From positions 1 to 7,645 of the forward strand of contig JAQSYC010000076.1 in NCBI GenBank assembly GCA_029256345.1: a DNA stretch of 7,645 bases. The letters are read 5' to 3'. The notes beneath the pieces were generated by a model. That model made no database searches. It was not told where the DNA came from and worked only from the letters and a program-made list of their open reading frames with translations. Made by a program: the position numbers and the translations under genes. Positions 1 to 6,580 of this stretch are shown here, one piece after another (position 1 is the stretch's first letter; every line of letters starts with the position of its first letter). This DNA comes from Clostridia bacterium (GTDB lineage Bacteria > Bacillota > Clostridia > Lachnospirales > Cellulosilyticaceae).

Positions 1-15
1 AATACGGAGGTCATT

Positions 16-1207
16 ATGAATAGCTTATTAACAGACAACTTACTCACCTTTATAGATCGTAGTCCCACTATGTTTCATACCATTAGTACTTGCAAAGACC
101 TGCTGCATCAAAACGGCTTTCTGCCTCTTGACCCTTCCCAGCATTGGTCTATTAAGCAGGGCGGCAAATACTATACCTCTGCTAACGACTCTGCGCTTAT
201 CGCTTTTTGTGTTAACTCTCTTGATCCCGAGGCAGATGGTTTTAAAATAGTGAGCAGTCACAGCGATGTACCAGGTTTTAGGATCAAACCCAATCCCCAG
301 ATGACATGCGAAAATTACGTCAAGCTTAACACAGAAGTCTATGGAGGACCTATCTTAAATACTTCTGATTATTCCTAATTTGGCAATACATATGAATAAA
401 GAGGTCAATACCGGTGTCAATATTAATAAACAAAAGGATATACTGCCCATACTTACTTATTTAAACGAAGCCCTTGATAAAGATTTGATCTTAGAGCTTA
501 TCAGCGAGGAGCTTGCTGTGCCTACAGAAGATATCCTTGATACGGACCTATTTCTTTATCCCTTTGAAAAAGCTCTATGCGTTGGACTACACAATGAATT
601 CATATCGGCTCCAAGACTAGATGACCTATCCATGACCTACAGCAGCTTATATGGTTTTCTAAATGCTTCTTCTTCCAAAGGTATTTCGGTCTTTACTTGC
701 TTTGATAATGAGGAGATTGGCAGCCGCACCAAACAAGGGGCTGATTCTCCCTTTTTAGCCAACACCCTTGAAAGGATCATGCTTGCTCTAGATAAAACCC
801 GAGAAGAATTTTTGATGTCTCTTGCTAAATCTTTTATGATTTCTGCCGACGTCGCCCATCTGCTACACCCTAATTACCCTGAGAAATCTGACCCGACGAA
901 CAAAGTACTCCCTGGTAAAGGCCCAGCGATCAAACTAAATGCCAATTTCAGCTATACCACAGACAGTGACAGCTATAGTGTATTCGCAGCACTTTGTAAA
1001 GGGCACAACATTCCTTATCAGGTATTTGTTAACCGTTCTGATGAAAAAGGCGGCTCTACTATAGGTCCTGTTTCTGCCTCTCATCTCCCTATACGTTCTA
1101 TAGACATAGGTACACCTATTTTAAGTATGCACTCCGCAAGAGAGCTTATGGCCACCCAAGACTTCCTCTATACCTGTGATATATTGCAAGCCTTTTTTAA
1201 TCTTTAA
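16..1207 (+). pseudogene. apeB: M18 family aminopeptidase (aspartyl aminopeptidase-like), disrupted by internal deletion/frameshift
   Basis: M18 enzymes are cytosolic di-zinc aminopeptidases that remove N-terminal, often acidic, residues. The gene is in two pieces. Piece one (16-378, 120 codons, ATG after GGAGGT at 6-11) holds the first metal ligand in HSDVPG (His82) and runs to EVYGGPILNT before leaving the family sequence and stopping at TAA 376-378. Piece two is in the +1 frame. Its homology begins near 362 (LLIIPNLAIHMN), before its first possible start (TTG 380), and ends at 1207. It carries APRLDDLSM, the catalytic NEEIGS, SADVAH and the final SMHSARE histidine, so every expected metal-site motif survives. 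Family members are about 430 residues; what is missing is the stretch that normally begins WxDR and ends just before LxIPNLAIH, about 30-35 residues. No Shine-Dalgarno precedes the second piece, so a working enzyme is unlikely. The rest is well preserved, which suggests a recent lesion or an assembly error. The identity is secure; the pseudogene status is less so. Confidence 0.85.
358..380 (+). other. Deletion junction within the aminopeptidase gene
   Basis: This is where the two halves of the M18 gene meet. In the upstream frame the family sequence is followed through Asn-Thr (AAT ACT, 358-363) and is then lost. In the +1 frame it resumes at CTT CTG ATT ATT CCT (362-376), matching the LLxIPN strand that lies well downstream in intact homologues. 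The join is therefore at about 361-364, with loss of a length not divisible by three, roughly 100 bases by comparison with remembered family members. The lost segment belongs to the part of M18 enzymes that forms the dimerisation domain. There are no target duplications, inserted bases or repeats at the join, so a simple deletion is the likeliest cause. Confidence 0.75.
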
Positions 1208-1251
1208 AAAAATTTAACCTATATAACGGTATATTTATCATTATTTTAATG

Positions 1252-1257
1252 TATAAT
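1252..1257 (+). promoter_or_regulatory. Possible -10 element for glgP
   Basis: A perfect TATAAT lies in the 126-base gap between the aminopeptidase and glgP. No good -35 box is found 16-18 bases upstream, where the sequence is only AT-rich. It would give a leader of about 70 bases. No terminator separates the two genes, so some readthrough from the left is possible. The motif is easy to find by chance in such AT-rich DNA, hence the low confidence. Confidence 0.4.
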
Positions 1258-1333
1258 GTATCTTAATTATCTATATCTTCGTTCAATTTTAACATTTTAT
1301 ATAAGCAACTCACTAACTATTATGGAGGTTACT

Positions 1334-3799
1334 ATGGCTTACGATTTTAACAAAGACAAATTTAAAGAAGAAATTCTTGATCATGTTAGAAATTTCTCCC
1401 GAAAATCGCTGGAAGATGCAACACCCCAAGAGCTCTATCAGGCGGTTGCTTTTGCAGTCAGAGATATCATCACCGATGACTGGATAGCTTCCCAAAGACT
1501 CTACAACAAAACCGCTCCCAAAACCCTTTATTATCTTTCTATGGAATTTTTAATAGGTCGTGCTCTTGGCAACAATCTTGTAAATATGGGCATTTGGGAC
1601 AATGTTAATGAAGTTTTACATGAGCTTAATATAAAGATGAATTTTTCTCAAATTGAGGAAGAGGAGCCTGATGCCGGCCTTGGCAATGGTGGCCTTGGCC
1701 GCCTTGCAGCTTGCTTTATGGATTCTCTGTCTACTCTTTCTTATCCAGCTTATGGCTGCGGTATCAGATACAACTATGGTATTTTTAAACAGCAAATAGA
1801 AAACGGATATCAAGTAGAATTTCCTGATGATTGGCTAAAACATGGCAACCCTTGGGAAGTTAAGCGTACTGATACTGCAAGGGAAATCAAATTTGGCGGC
1901 ACAGTTTCCTCTTATGAAGATAAATACGGCCGAACCCATTTCACCCAACAAAACTATGAGTCTGTATTGGCCATCCCTTATGATATGCCTATTCTTGGTT
2001 ATAAAAATGGTTTTGTAAATGCTCTTAGACTTTGGGATGCTGAGGCTCCTCAGAAATTTGTTCTTCGTTTTTTTGATCAGGGTGCTTATCAAAAAGCAGT
2101 TGAGCAGCAGACCCTTGCCAAAACTTTGGTGGAAGTCCTTTACCCTAATGACAACCACTATCAGGGCAAAGAACTTAGGCTAAAACAACAGTATTTCTTT
2201 GTTTCTGCCACCGTTCAGCAAGCTATTTCAAAGTTCAAAAAAGCCCATGGCAATATCTATCTGCTGCCTGAAAAAGTTGTTTTCCAAATGAACGATACCC
2301 ATCCTGCCATAGCTGTGCCTGAACTTATGCGAATCTTATTGGATGAAGAAAAGCTTGGCTGGGAAGAAGCCTTTGATATTGCTTCCCGTACCTGCGCTTA
2401 TACCAACCATACTATTATGATTGAAGCCCTTGAAACTTGGCCTATTGACTTGTTTGCCAGACTCCTCCCAAGGGTTTATCAAATCGTTGAAGAAATTAAC
2501 AGACGTTTTTGCATGGAGCTTAGAGACCAGCATCACTTCTCTGAAAATCTCATTCATGATATGAGCATCATATCTGACGGTCAGATTAAGATGGCTTATC
2601 TTGCTATTGTAGGAAGCTTTTCTGTGAATGGTGTAGCTGCTATTCATACTGAAATTCTAAAAACTAACGTGCTTAAAAACTTCTACCGCATCTATCCCAA
2701 TAAATTTAACAATAAAACCAATGGCATTACCCAAAGGCGCTGGCTCAGCCATGCCAATCCTGAGCTTGCCCAGCTCATCACCAGTACTATTGGTGATAAA
2801 TGGACGACAGATCTCATGGAGCTCAAAAAGCTGATTCCTCATGCCAATGACAATGCTTTTACCAAAGAATATAACGAAATAAAATTCCATAACAAAGTTC
2901 GTCTGACTGATTATATCAAGACCCACCAAGGAATTACTGTAAACCCTCATTCTATCTTTGATGTACAAGTCAAACGCCTCCATGAGTACAAACGTCAGCT
3001 TATGAATATCCTCAATATTTTATTGCTCTATAATGAAATAAAGGATAATCCAAATGGTAATTATGTCCCAAGAACCTTTATATTTGCTGCCAAGGCTGCT
3101 CCTGGCTATACAAGAGCCAAACTCATTATTAAACTCATTAACTCCGTGGCTACTCTTGTCAACAACGACCCCTTAACCCGTAAATACCTAACGGTTGTAT
3201 TCATCGAGAATTACAATGTTTCAAGTGCTGAAATCATCATTCCAGCTGCCAATGTCAGCGAACAAATCTCAACAGCAAGCAAAGAAGCCTCCGGCACCAG
3301 TAATATGAAATTTATGCTTAATGGTGCATTAACTATCGGAACCTTAGATGGTGCAAATATTGAGATCTTTGAAGAAGTCGGTGATGATAATATATTCATC
3401 TTTGGCCTTACTTGTGAAGAAGTCCTTTCTCTTTATCAATCAGGTACTTACAATCCTTGGGATATTTATAACTCAGACCCAGCCATTCACCGCATAGTCA
3501 AACAGCTTATCAACGGTACTATCGAGCCCGGTTTCCCTGATTTATTTAGGGAATTGTATGAATCTCTTCTTAATAGAGCAGGTGATAATCTAGCTGATCC
3601 TTATTTTATACTCAAAGACTTAAGAGCTTATCATGATGCTCAAAAAAAGATTGACCTTGCGTATATGGACAAAGAAAACTGGACTAAAATGGCTATTATG
3701 AATACTGCCTGCTCAGGGAAGTTTAGCTCTGACCGAACCATATCTGAATACGCTTCTCAGATTTGGGAAATCAATCCATTGATTCCAATTAAAAAATAG
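1334..3799 (+). CDS. glgP: Glycogen/maltodextrin phosphorylase
   Basis: This cytosolic enzyme uses phosphate to release glucose-1-phosphate from the non-reducing ends of alpha-1,4-glucans such as glycogen or maltodextrin. The 821-residue product has the usual family length (about 800-840). Visible family motifs, in order, are DAGLGNGGLGRLAA (from residue 113), YPNDNHYQGKELRLKQQYFF, QMNDTHPAIAVPELMR, TNHTIMIEALE, NKTNGITQRRW, VKRLHEYKRQLMN (from residue 546) and the pyridoxal-phosphate site EASGTSNMKFMLNG, in which Lys659 should carry the cofactor. ATG 1334 is chosen because a Shine-Dalgarno TGGAGGT lies at 1323-1329 and because homologues begin near MxYxFNKDKFK. An extension to 1256 would add a non-family peptide and run over the possible promoter. 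No other glycogen or maltose gene is adjacent, so the preferred substrate cannot be told from context. The gene appears intact. Confidence 0.97.
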   Translation: MAYDFNKDKFKEEILDHVRNFSRKSLEDATPQELYQAVAFAVRDIITDDWIASQRLYNKTAPKTLYYLSMEFLIGRALGNNLVNMGIWDNVNEVLHELNIKMNFSQIEEEEPDAGLGNGGLGRLAACFMDSLSTLSYPAYGCGIRYNYGIFKQQIENGYQVEFPDDWLKHGNPWEVKRTDTAREIKFGGTVSSYEDKYGRTHFTQQNYESVLAIPYDMPILGYKNGFVNALRLWDAEAPQKFVLRFFDQGAYQKAVEQQTLAKTLVEVLYPNDNHYQGKELRLKQQYFFVSATVQQAISKFKKAHGNIYLLPEKVVFQMNDTHPAIAVPELMRILLDEEKLGWEEAFDIASRTCAYTNHTIMIEALETWPIDLFARLLPRVYQIVEEINRRFCMELRDQHHFSENLIHDMSIISDGQIKMAYLAIVGSFSVNGVAAIHTEILKTNVLKNFYRIYPNKFNNKTNGITQRRWLSHANPELAQLITSTIGDKWTTDLMELKKLIPHANDNAFTKEYNEIKFHNKVRLTDYIKTHQGITVNPHSIFDVQVKRLHEYKRQLMNILNILLLYNEIKDNPNGNYVPRTFIFAAKAAPGYTRAKLIIKLINSVATLVNNDPLTRKYLTVVFIENYNVSSAEIIIPAANVSEQISTASKEASGTSNMKFMLNGALTIGTLDGANIEIFEEVGDDNIFIFGLTCEEVLSLYQSGTYNPWDIYNSDPAIHRIVKQLINGTIEPGFPDLFRELYESLLNRAGDNLADPYFILKDLRAYHDAQKKIDLAYMDKENWTKMAIMNTACSGKFSSDRTISEYASQIWEINPLIPIKK

Positions 3800-3827
3800 T
3801 AACATTTTAACATTAATGCAATATAAT
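3799..3827 (+). promoter_or_regulatory. Sigma-A-type promoter for the 3864 gene
   Basis: A -35 candidate GTAACA (3799-3804, four of six matches to TTGACA) is followed after 17 bases by a perfect TATAAT (3822-3827). The -35 overlaps the last base of the glgP stop codon. Transcription would start near 3834, about 30 bases before the TTG start at 3864. No hairpin terminator lies between glgP and this promoter, so glgP transcripts may read into the next gene. Confidence 0.6.
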
Positions 3828-3848
3828 GGTAGTATATTATTCCATCTT

Positions 3849-3866
3849 AAGGAGGTGCTACCCTTG
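3849..3866 (+). promoter_or_regulatory. Shine-Dalgarno and TTG start that set the 5' end of the 3864 gene
   Basis: AAGGAGGTG (3849-3857) is a near-perfect anti-16S match and sits six bases before an in-frame TTG (3864-3866). An upstream in-frame ATG at 3816 lacks a ribosome site and precedes the predicted -10 box, so it would not be on the transcript. The TTG is therefore the likely start. Confidence 0.8.
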
Positions 3867-4358
3867 GAGAATAATTGCCCTGACAGCTCTCGGCTTACTC
3901 ATTTTTCGGCTAGTGCAAATACTCCCACTTATCCCCAAGAACTTCTTTACAACTCTAGGGATATATTAACTTCTCAGTTGGCCTTACAATCACAATACGA
4001 TGAATTAGAAAGTTGTTTCCTAATGAAAAACTCCCCCCCTTTTTGCCAAAAGATTCTTTATTATATTGAAAAGTATCTTGACTCTCAAGACTATAGTGCA
4101 AGTCCTATTTATGACAACTATCCATCTCGTGCGACTATAGAAAGTATGGTAGATGTCATTTATATGGAAATGAAAGATGATGCTCCTGATACCCTCAAAA
4201 GCTTTGAAATGCCCGAAAACAATAGATATACCACCCGTAGTACGCTTTACATGTTAATTCACCCTCTCCTTTTAAATGAATTATATAAAAGGCGTATGCG
4301 AAAATATATTTATACGTTATGCTGCTCTCCTCCTAGTCTCGGATATCCTTCTTTATAA
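3864..4358 (+). CDS. Conserved-looking hypothetical protein, 164 residues, function unknown
   Basis: I cannot assign a function. Starting from TTG 3864, the product is soluble-looking, with no signal peptide or membrane segment. The N-terminal third (to about residue 38) is Ser/Pro/Asn-rich and probably flexible. The centre has CQKILYYIEKYLDSQDY followed by SPIYDNYPSR and a helical VDVIYMEMKDD. The C-terminal part has a helical LYMLIHPLLLNELYKRRMRKY, amphipathic and ending in a basic cluster, then a short tail with a Cys-Cys pair. This layout (KILPYIExxxD, then a MxDEYPD-like segment, then a LLxxEMYRRR-like helix) reminds me of small uncharacterised proteins common in Lachnospiraceae genomes; that is recollection, not a search result. 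It has its own promoter and is followed at once by a strong hairpin, so it is probably monocistronic. Good start signals and normal codon use support a real gene. Confidence 0.8.
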   Translation: MENNCPDSSRLTHFSASANTPTYPQELLYNSRDILTSQLALQSQYDELESCFLMKNSPPFCQKILYYIEKYLDSQDYSASPIYDNYPSRATIESMVDVIYMEMKDDAPDTLKSFEMPENNRYTTRSTLYMLIHPLLLNELYKRRMRKYIYTLCCSPPSLGYPSL

Positions 4359-4392
4359 ATAAATAGGTAGGCTCTTATGCCTACCTATTTAT
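4359..4392 (+). terminator. Strong hairpin after the hypothetical gene, probable terminator
   Basis: A perfect 14-bp inverted repeat (ATAAATAGGTAGGC at 4359-4372 and its complement at 4379-4392) encloses a 6-base loop, TCTTAT. It begins directly after the TAA stop at 4356-4358. The 3' side is T-rich (ending TATTTAT, then CATTTATT) but lacks an uninterrupted U run, so it may terminate imperfectly or mainly protect the transcript's 3' end. The next gene has its own promoter downstream. Confidence 0.8.
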
Positions 4393-4455
4393 CATTTATT
4401 GCCTTCTTGATTTATTATTTATTTACTTTTTATTCATAATTCCATTGTTATTATA

Positions 4456-4464
4456 TGTTATAAT
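4456..4464 (+). promoter_or_regulatory. Extended -10 promoter for the universal-stress-like gene
   Basis: TGTTATAAT combines a perfect TATAAT (4459-4464) with the upstream TGn of an extended -10 promoter, which can work without a good -35; none is evident here. Transcription would start near 4471, giving a leader of about 33 bases. Lying between a hairpin and a gene with a strong ribosome site makes this a likely promoter. Confidence 0.6.
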
Positions 4465-4503
4465 AGTACCTGTAGTGATACCCTAGATTAAGGAGGGAAT
4501 ACA

Positions 4504-4911
4504 ATGAAAGAAAAGGTGCTTGTTTGTATTACCATACAAGAAAATAGCCGCCGTCTCATTTCCGAAGGCTTTAATACCGCAACGACTTTAGACGCTCCTC
4601 TTCATATTTTACACATTAGAAAAGGTGAAACTATTTTTGATAATCCTGAAAGCAGCAGTCTGCTTGAGGATCTGTTCGATTATGGCAGTGAACTTGGAGG
4701 AGAAATCCATTTTTTATGCAGTCATAATATTTCTCAAACGATTATGGACTTTATTGTAACGAATGAAATATCGCATTTAGTCATAGGTGAATCTCCAATA
4801 GATAATGATTTTGACAGCACTGCTGGCATATATGAAGAAATTTCTTCAACTTTAAGCCCTGTAACAATTAGCGTTCTTTCAAGAGAAGATTATAAATTCC
4901 AAGAAGTTTAG
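4504..4911 (+). CDS. Universal stress protein (UspA/KdpD-like domain) family protein
   Basis: The 135-residue product fits a single universal-stress-protein domain, a Rossmann-like alpha/beta fold often involved in stress survival or nucleotide sensing. The first strand is KVLVCIT. A helix with NSRRLISEGFNTA follows, then a second strand APLHILHIRK (residues 31-40). After that come GGEIHFLCS, a helix ending TNEISHLVIGES (to residue 96) and a final strand PVTISVLS. This order resembles the Usp domain of the KdpD sensor kinases more than classic UspA. The ATP-binding pattern of UspA-type proteins (GxxG, then about nine residues, then G[ST]) is not recognisable after GES, so ATP binding is doubtful. 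There is no kinase domain and no kdp gene nearby. ATG 4504 follows AAGGAGGG with six bases between. The gene has its own promoter and terminator. The fold is fairly likely, the specific role unknown. Confidence 0.75.
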   Translation: MKEKVLVCITIQENSRRLISEGFNTATTLDAPLHILHIRKGETIFDNPESSSLLEDLFDYGSELGGEIHFLCSHNISQTIMDFIVTNEISHLVIGESPIDNDFDSTAGIYEEISSTLSPVTISVLSREDYKFQEV

Positions 4912-4917
4912 ATACAT

Positions 4918-4949
4918 AAGCGTGCAGTCTATTTGGCTGTACGCTTTTT
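4918..4949 (+). terminator. Rho-independent terminator
   Basis: A 10-bp stem (AAGCGTGCAG at 4918-4927 with CTGTACGCTT at 4937-4946, including one G-U pair) closes a 9-base loop and runs into TTTTT (4945-4949). It begins seven bases after the stop of the universal-stress-like gene and isolates that gene from the downstream cluster. Confidence 0.88.
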
Positions 4950-4995
4950 ATTTAAACATATTTTAACGTTTTTTGTTATTTTTGCTAGCTTTTTG

Positions 4996-5004
4996 TGTTA
5001 TACT
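4996..5004 (+). promoter_or_regulatory. Possible extended -10 promoter for the ywlC cluster
   Basis: TGTTATACT combines a TGn extension with TATACT (4999-5004, five of six matches to TATAAT). A TTGTTA at 4973-4978 is the best -35-like box but is 20 bases away, longer than normal. Transcription would start near 5011, about 36 bases before the ywlC start. Because an intrinsic terminator lies just upstream, some promoter is expected in this interval. Confidence 0.5.
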
Positions 5005-5046
5005 ATATGGCAGATTAATATTTCTAAAGCTAAATGGGAGTTTCTA

Positions 5047-6081
5047 ATGAAAACGGTTATTATTTCTGATATCAATCATTTAAATATTGCTGCTGATGTT
5101 ATCCAAAAAGGCGGGCTCGTTGCAGCGCCTACCGAGACTGTATATGGTCTCTGTGCAAATGCCCTAAATCCTGCATCTGTACGCAGTATCTTTAAGGCAA
5201 AAGGCCGGCCTAGTGATAATCCCCTTATTGTACATATTGCCGATCAGAGTATGCTCAGCAACTTAGTCACAAGCATCTCTGATGAAGCTTTATTGCTTAT
5301 GAAAACTTTTTGGCCAGGTCCTCTTACCCTTATCTTTAAGGCCAGCTCTCTTGTGCCTAAAGAAGTGACGGCTGGACTTGATACTGTGGCCATCAGACTG
5401 CCTTCTCATCCCGTTATGCAAAAACTAATTGATTTATCCGGGGTGCCCTTAGCAGCCCCTAGCGCCAATACATCAGGCAAACCGAGCCCTACAAATGCCC
5501 AAAGAGTGATTGAGGACCTAGATGGCAAAGTGGATGTTATTATCGACGGCGGGTCTTCTTCTGTTGGGGTAGAGTCTACTGTTTTGGATATGACCTCTGA
5601 TGTACCGGTCATTTTAAGACCTGGAGGCATTACGTATGAGATGCTGCGGGCTGTATTAAAAACAGTTATCATAGACCGCGCCATCAGCCATACATTATCA
5701 GCTGATCTTTTGCCTAAAGCACCTGGTATGAAATATACACATTATGCTCCAAATGCTGAAGTTTTTATTGTCAAAGGTCACTCAGAAGCTGTCATGATTA
5801 AAATTTCTGAACTTATAAAACTAAGCAAATCCCAAGGTAAAGCCGTCGGCATATTGGCTACAGATGAGACTTCTCATCTGTTTCATGCTGATTTAGTTCT
5901 GAGTGCGGGGCCAGAGGCTGACTTAAACGTTATTGCGGCCAACCTTTTTGAAAAACTTAGGGAATTTGATGATGCACATATCGATATTGTTTACTCCCTT
6001 GCTTTTCCTAAAGAAGGCATTGGGTATGCTGTCATGAATAGATTAGAAAAGTCCGCTTCTTATCATATTATAGAAGTCTAA
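5047..6081 (+). CDS. ywlC: L-threonylcarbamoyladenylate synthase, Sua5 type
   Basis: Sua5/TsaC enzymes make threonylcarbamoyl-AMP from threonine, bicarbonate and ATP. TsaD and its partners then transfer the carbamoyl-threonine to A37 of ANN-decoding tRNAs (t6A). The 344-residue product is the long Sua5 form. An N-terminal YrdC-like catalytic domain (about 1-205) shows APTETVYGL (from residue 27), FKAKGRPSDNPL with the KxR element (Lys52, Arg54), TFWPGPLT, APSANTSGKPSPT (from residue 137), VGVESTVLD and ILRPGGIT. A linker with APGMKYTHYAPNAEV (from residue 225) leads to a C-terminal Sua5 domain ending near GIGYAVMNRLEKSA. ATG 5047 is chosen because GGGAG lies six bases upstream and homologues start here. 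A longer in-frame reading from 4933 would begin inside the preceding terminator. The gene opens a close-packed cluster with ywlE 18 bases downstream. Confidence 0.95.
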   Translation: MKTVIISDINHLNIAADVIQKGGLVAAPTETVYGLCANALNPASVRSIFKAKGRPSDNPLIVHIADQSMLSNLVTSISDEALLLMKTFWPGPLTLIFKASSLVPKEVTAGLDTVAIRLPSHPVMQKLIDLSGVPLAAPSANTSGKPSPTNAQRVIEDLDGKVDVIIDGGSSSVGVESTVLDMTSDVPVILRPGGITYEMLRAVLKTVIIDRAISHTLSADLLPKAPGMKYTHYAPNAEVFIVKGHSEAVMIKISELIKLSKSQGKAVGILATDETSHLFHADLVLSAGPEADLNVIAANLFEKLREFDDAHIDIVYSLAFPKEGIGYAVMNRLEKSASYHIIEV

Positions 6082-6099
6082 ATTAAAGGAGAATGTAGT

Positions 6100-6540
6100 G
6101 TGAGAATATTATTTGTTTGTACTGGCAATACGTGCCGCAGCCCTATGGCTAAATATTTACTTGAGTATCTCATCTCACAAAACAATGGAAAACCTATAGA
6201 AGTCTTTTCTGCTGGAATTGGTGCACATCTGCCCTCTCCTATATCTTCCCATGCAGCCAGCCTGCTGTCGGAAAAACATATTGATACTTCTTCCCATCAG
6301 GCTGTGTTATTCACTCCTGACCTTGTAGATAAAACGACAGTTGTCCTCACCATGGGCGCTTCTCATAAAGCAAATATTTTGTCTAGGTATCCTTTTTTGT
6401 CTGGGCAGGTTCATACATTGGCTGAATATGTCAATTGCAGTGGTGATATAGCCGACCCTTTTGGAAGTTCTTTGGATGTTTATAGGACCTGCTTTATACA
6501 GCTTGAAAAACTTATTACTAAACTCTATTTACAAATTTAA
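6100..6540 (+). CDS. ywlE: Low-molecular-weight protein phosphatase, probable protein-arginine phosphatase
   Basis: The 146-residue product is a complete low-molecular-weight phosphatase. The phosphate-binding loop CTGNTCRS has the nucleophile Cys7 and Arg13 (C-X5-R). The general acid is Asp119 in the DPFG motif. The loop has Thr at position 11, as in Bacillus subtilis YwlE, where that threonine favours phosphoarginine; tyrosine phosphatases of this fold usually have Ile there. YwlE reverses the arginine phosphorylation made by McsB, which marks proteins for ClpCP. No mcsA, mcsB or ctsR is in the window. The start is GTG 6100, seven bases or so after AAAGGAG (6085-6091); a nearby ATG at 6093 is followed at once by a stop. 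The position between ywlC and rpiB matches B. subtilis order and supports the call. Arginine specificity is inferred from the loop and synteny. Confidence 0.9.
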   Translation: MRILFVCTGNTCRSPMAKYLLEYLISQNNGKPIEVFSAGIGAHLPSPISSHAASLLSEKHIDTSSHQAVLFTPDLVDKTTVVLTMGASHKANILSRYPFLSGQVHTLAEYVNCSGDIADPFGSSLDVYRTCFIQLEKLITKLYLQI

Positions 6541-6557
6541 AAAATGTATTATATACT
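6528..6557 (+). promoter_or_regulatory. Internal promoter candidate for rpiB-upp
   Basis: TTTACA (6528-6533) and TATACT (6552-6557) each match the sigma-A consensus at five of six positions and are separated by 18 bases. The -35 lies in the last codons of ywlE. Transcription would begin near 6564, just before the rpiB ribosome site GGAGG (6569-6573), so the leader would be very short. This would allow rpiB and upp to be expressed apart from ywlC and ywlE. Confidence 0.55.
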
Positions 6558-6580
6558 ATAAACAAATTGGAGGAACATTT

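Noticed and set aside
362..392. Programmed +1 frameshift or translational restart joining the two aminopeptidase pieces
   Set aside because: The family sequence is missing about 30-35 residues at the join, which a frameshift cannot supply. There is no slippery sequence with a stimulatory structure that I can see, and no Shine-Dalgarno before TTG 380 or ATG 392.
1221..1234. Small hairpin ATATA-ACGG-TATAT after the aminopeptidase as a terminator
   Set aside because: The stem is five A-T pairs only and no U run follows, so it would be too weak.
1256..1333. N-terminal extension of glgP
   Set aside because: It has no ribosome site, overlaps the -10 candidate, and is not family-like; ATG 1334 follows TGGAGGT.
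2401..2445. TNHTIMIEALE in GlgP, where many phosphorylases have Pro before EALE
   Set aside because: I believe this position varies among bacterial phosphorylases. The surrounding residues and all catalytic motifs are intact, so it does not suggest loss of function.
4933..5046. Hydrophobic N-terminal extension of YwlC that looks like a membrane anchor
   Set aside because: It would start inside the terminator hairpin and cover the promoter region. The true start at 5047 has a Shine-Dalgarno and matches the family N-terminus.
5406..5684. Minus-strand open frame of 92 codons within ywlC, and other minus-strand frames within glgP and the aminopeptidase
   Set aside because: They lie opposite well-recognised genes, and the translations resemble no family known to me.
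6461..6580. N-terminal extension of RpiB overlapping ywlE
   Set aside because: It is just the other frame of the ywlE 3' end. RpiB proteins start at MxIAIASDHGG, with GGAGG correctly placed before 6581.
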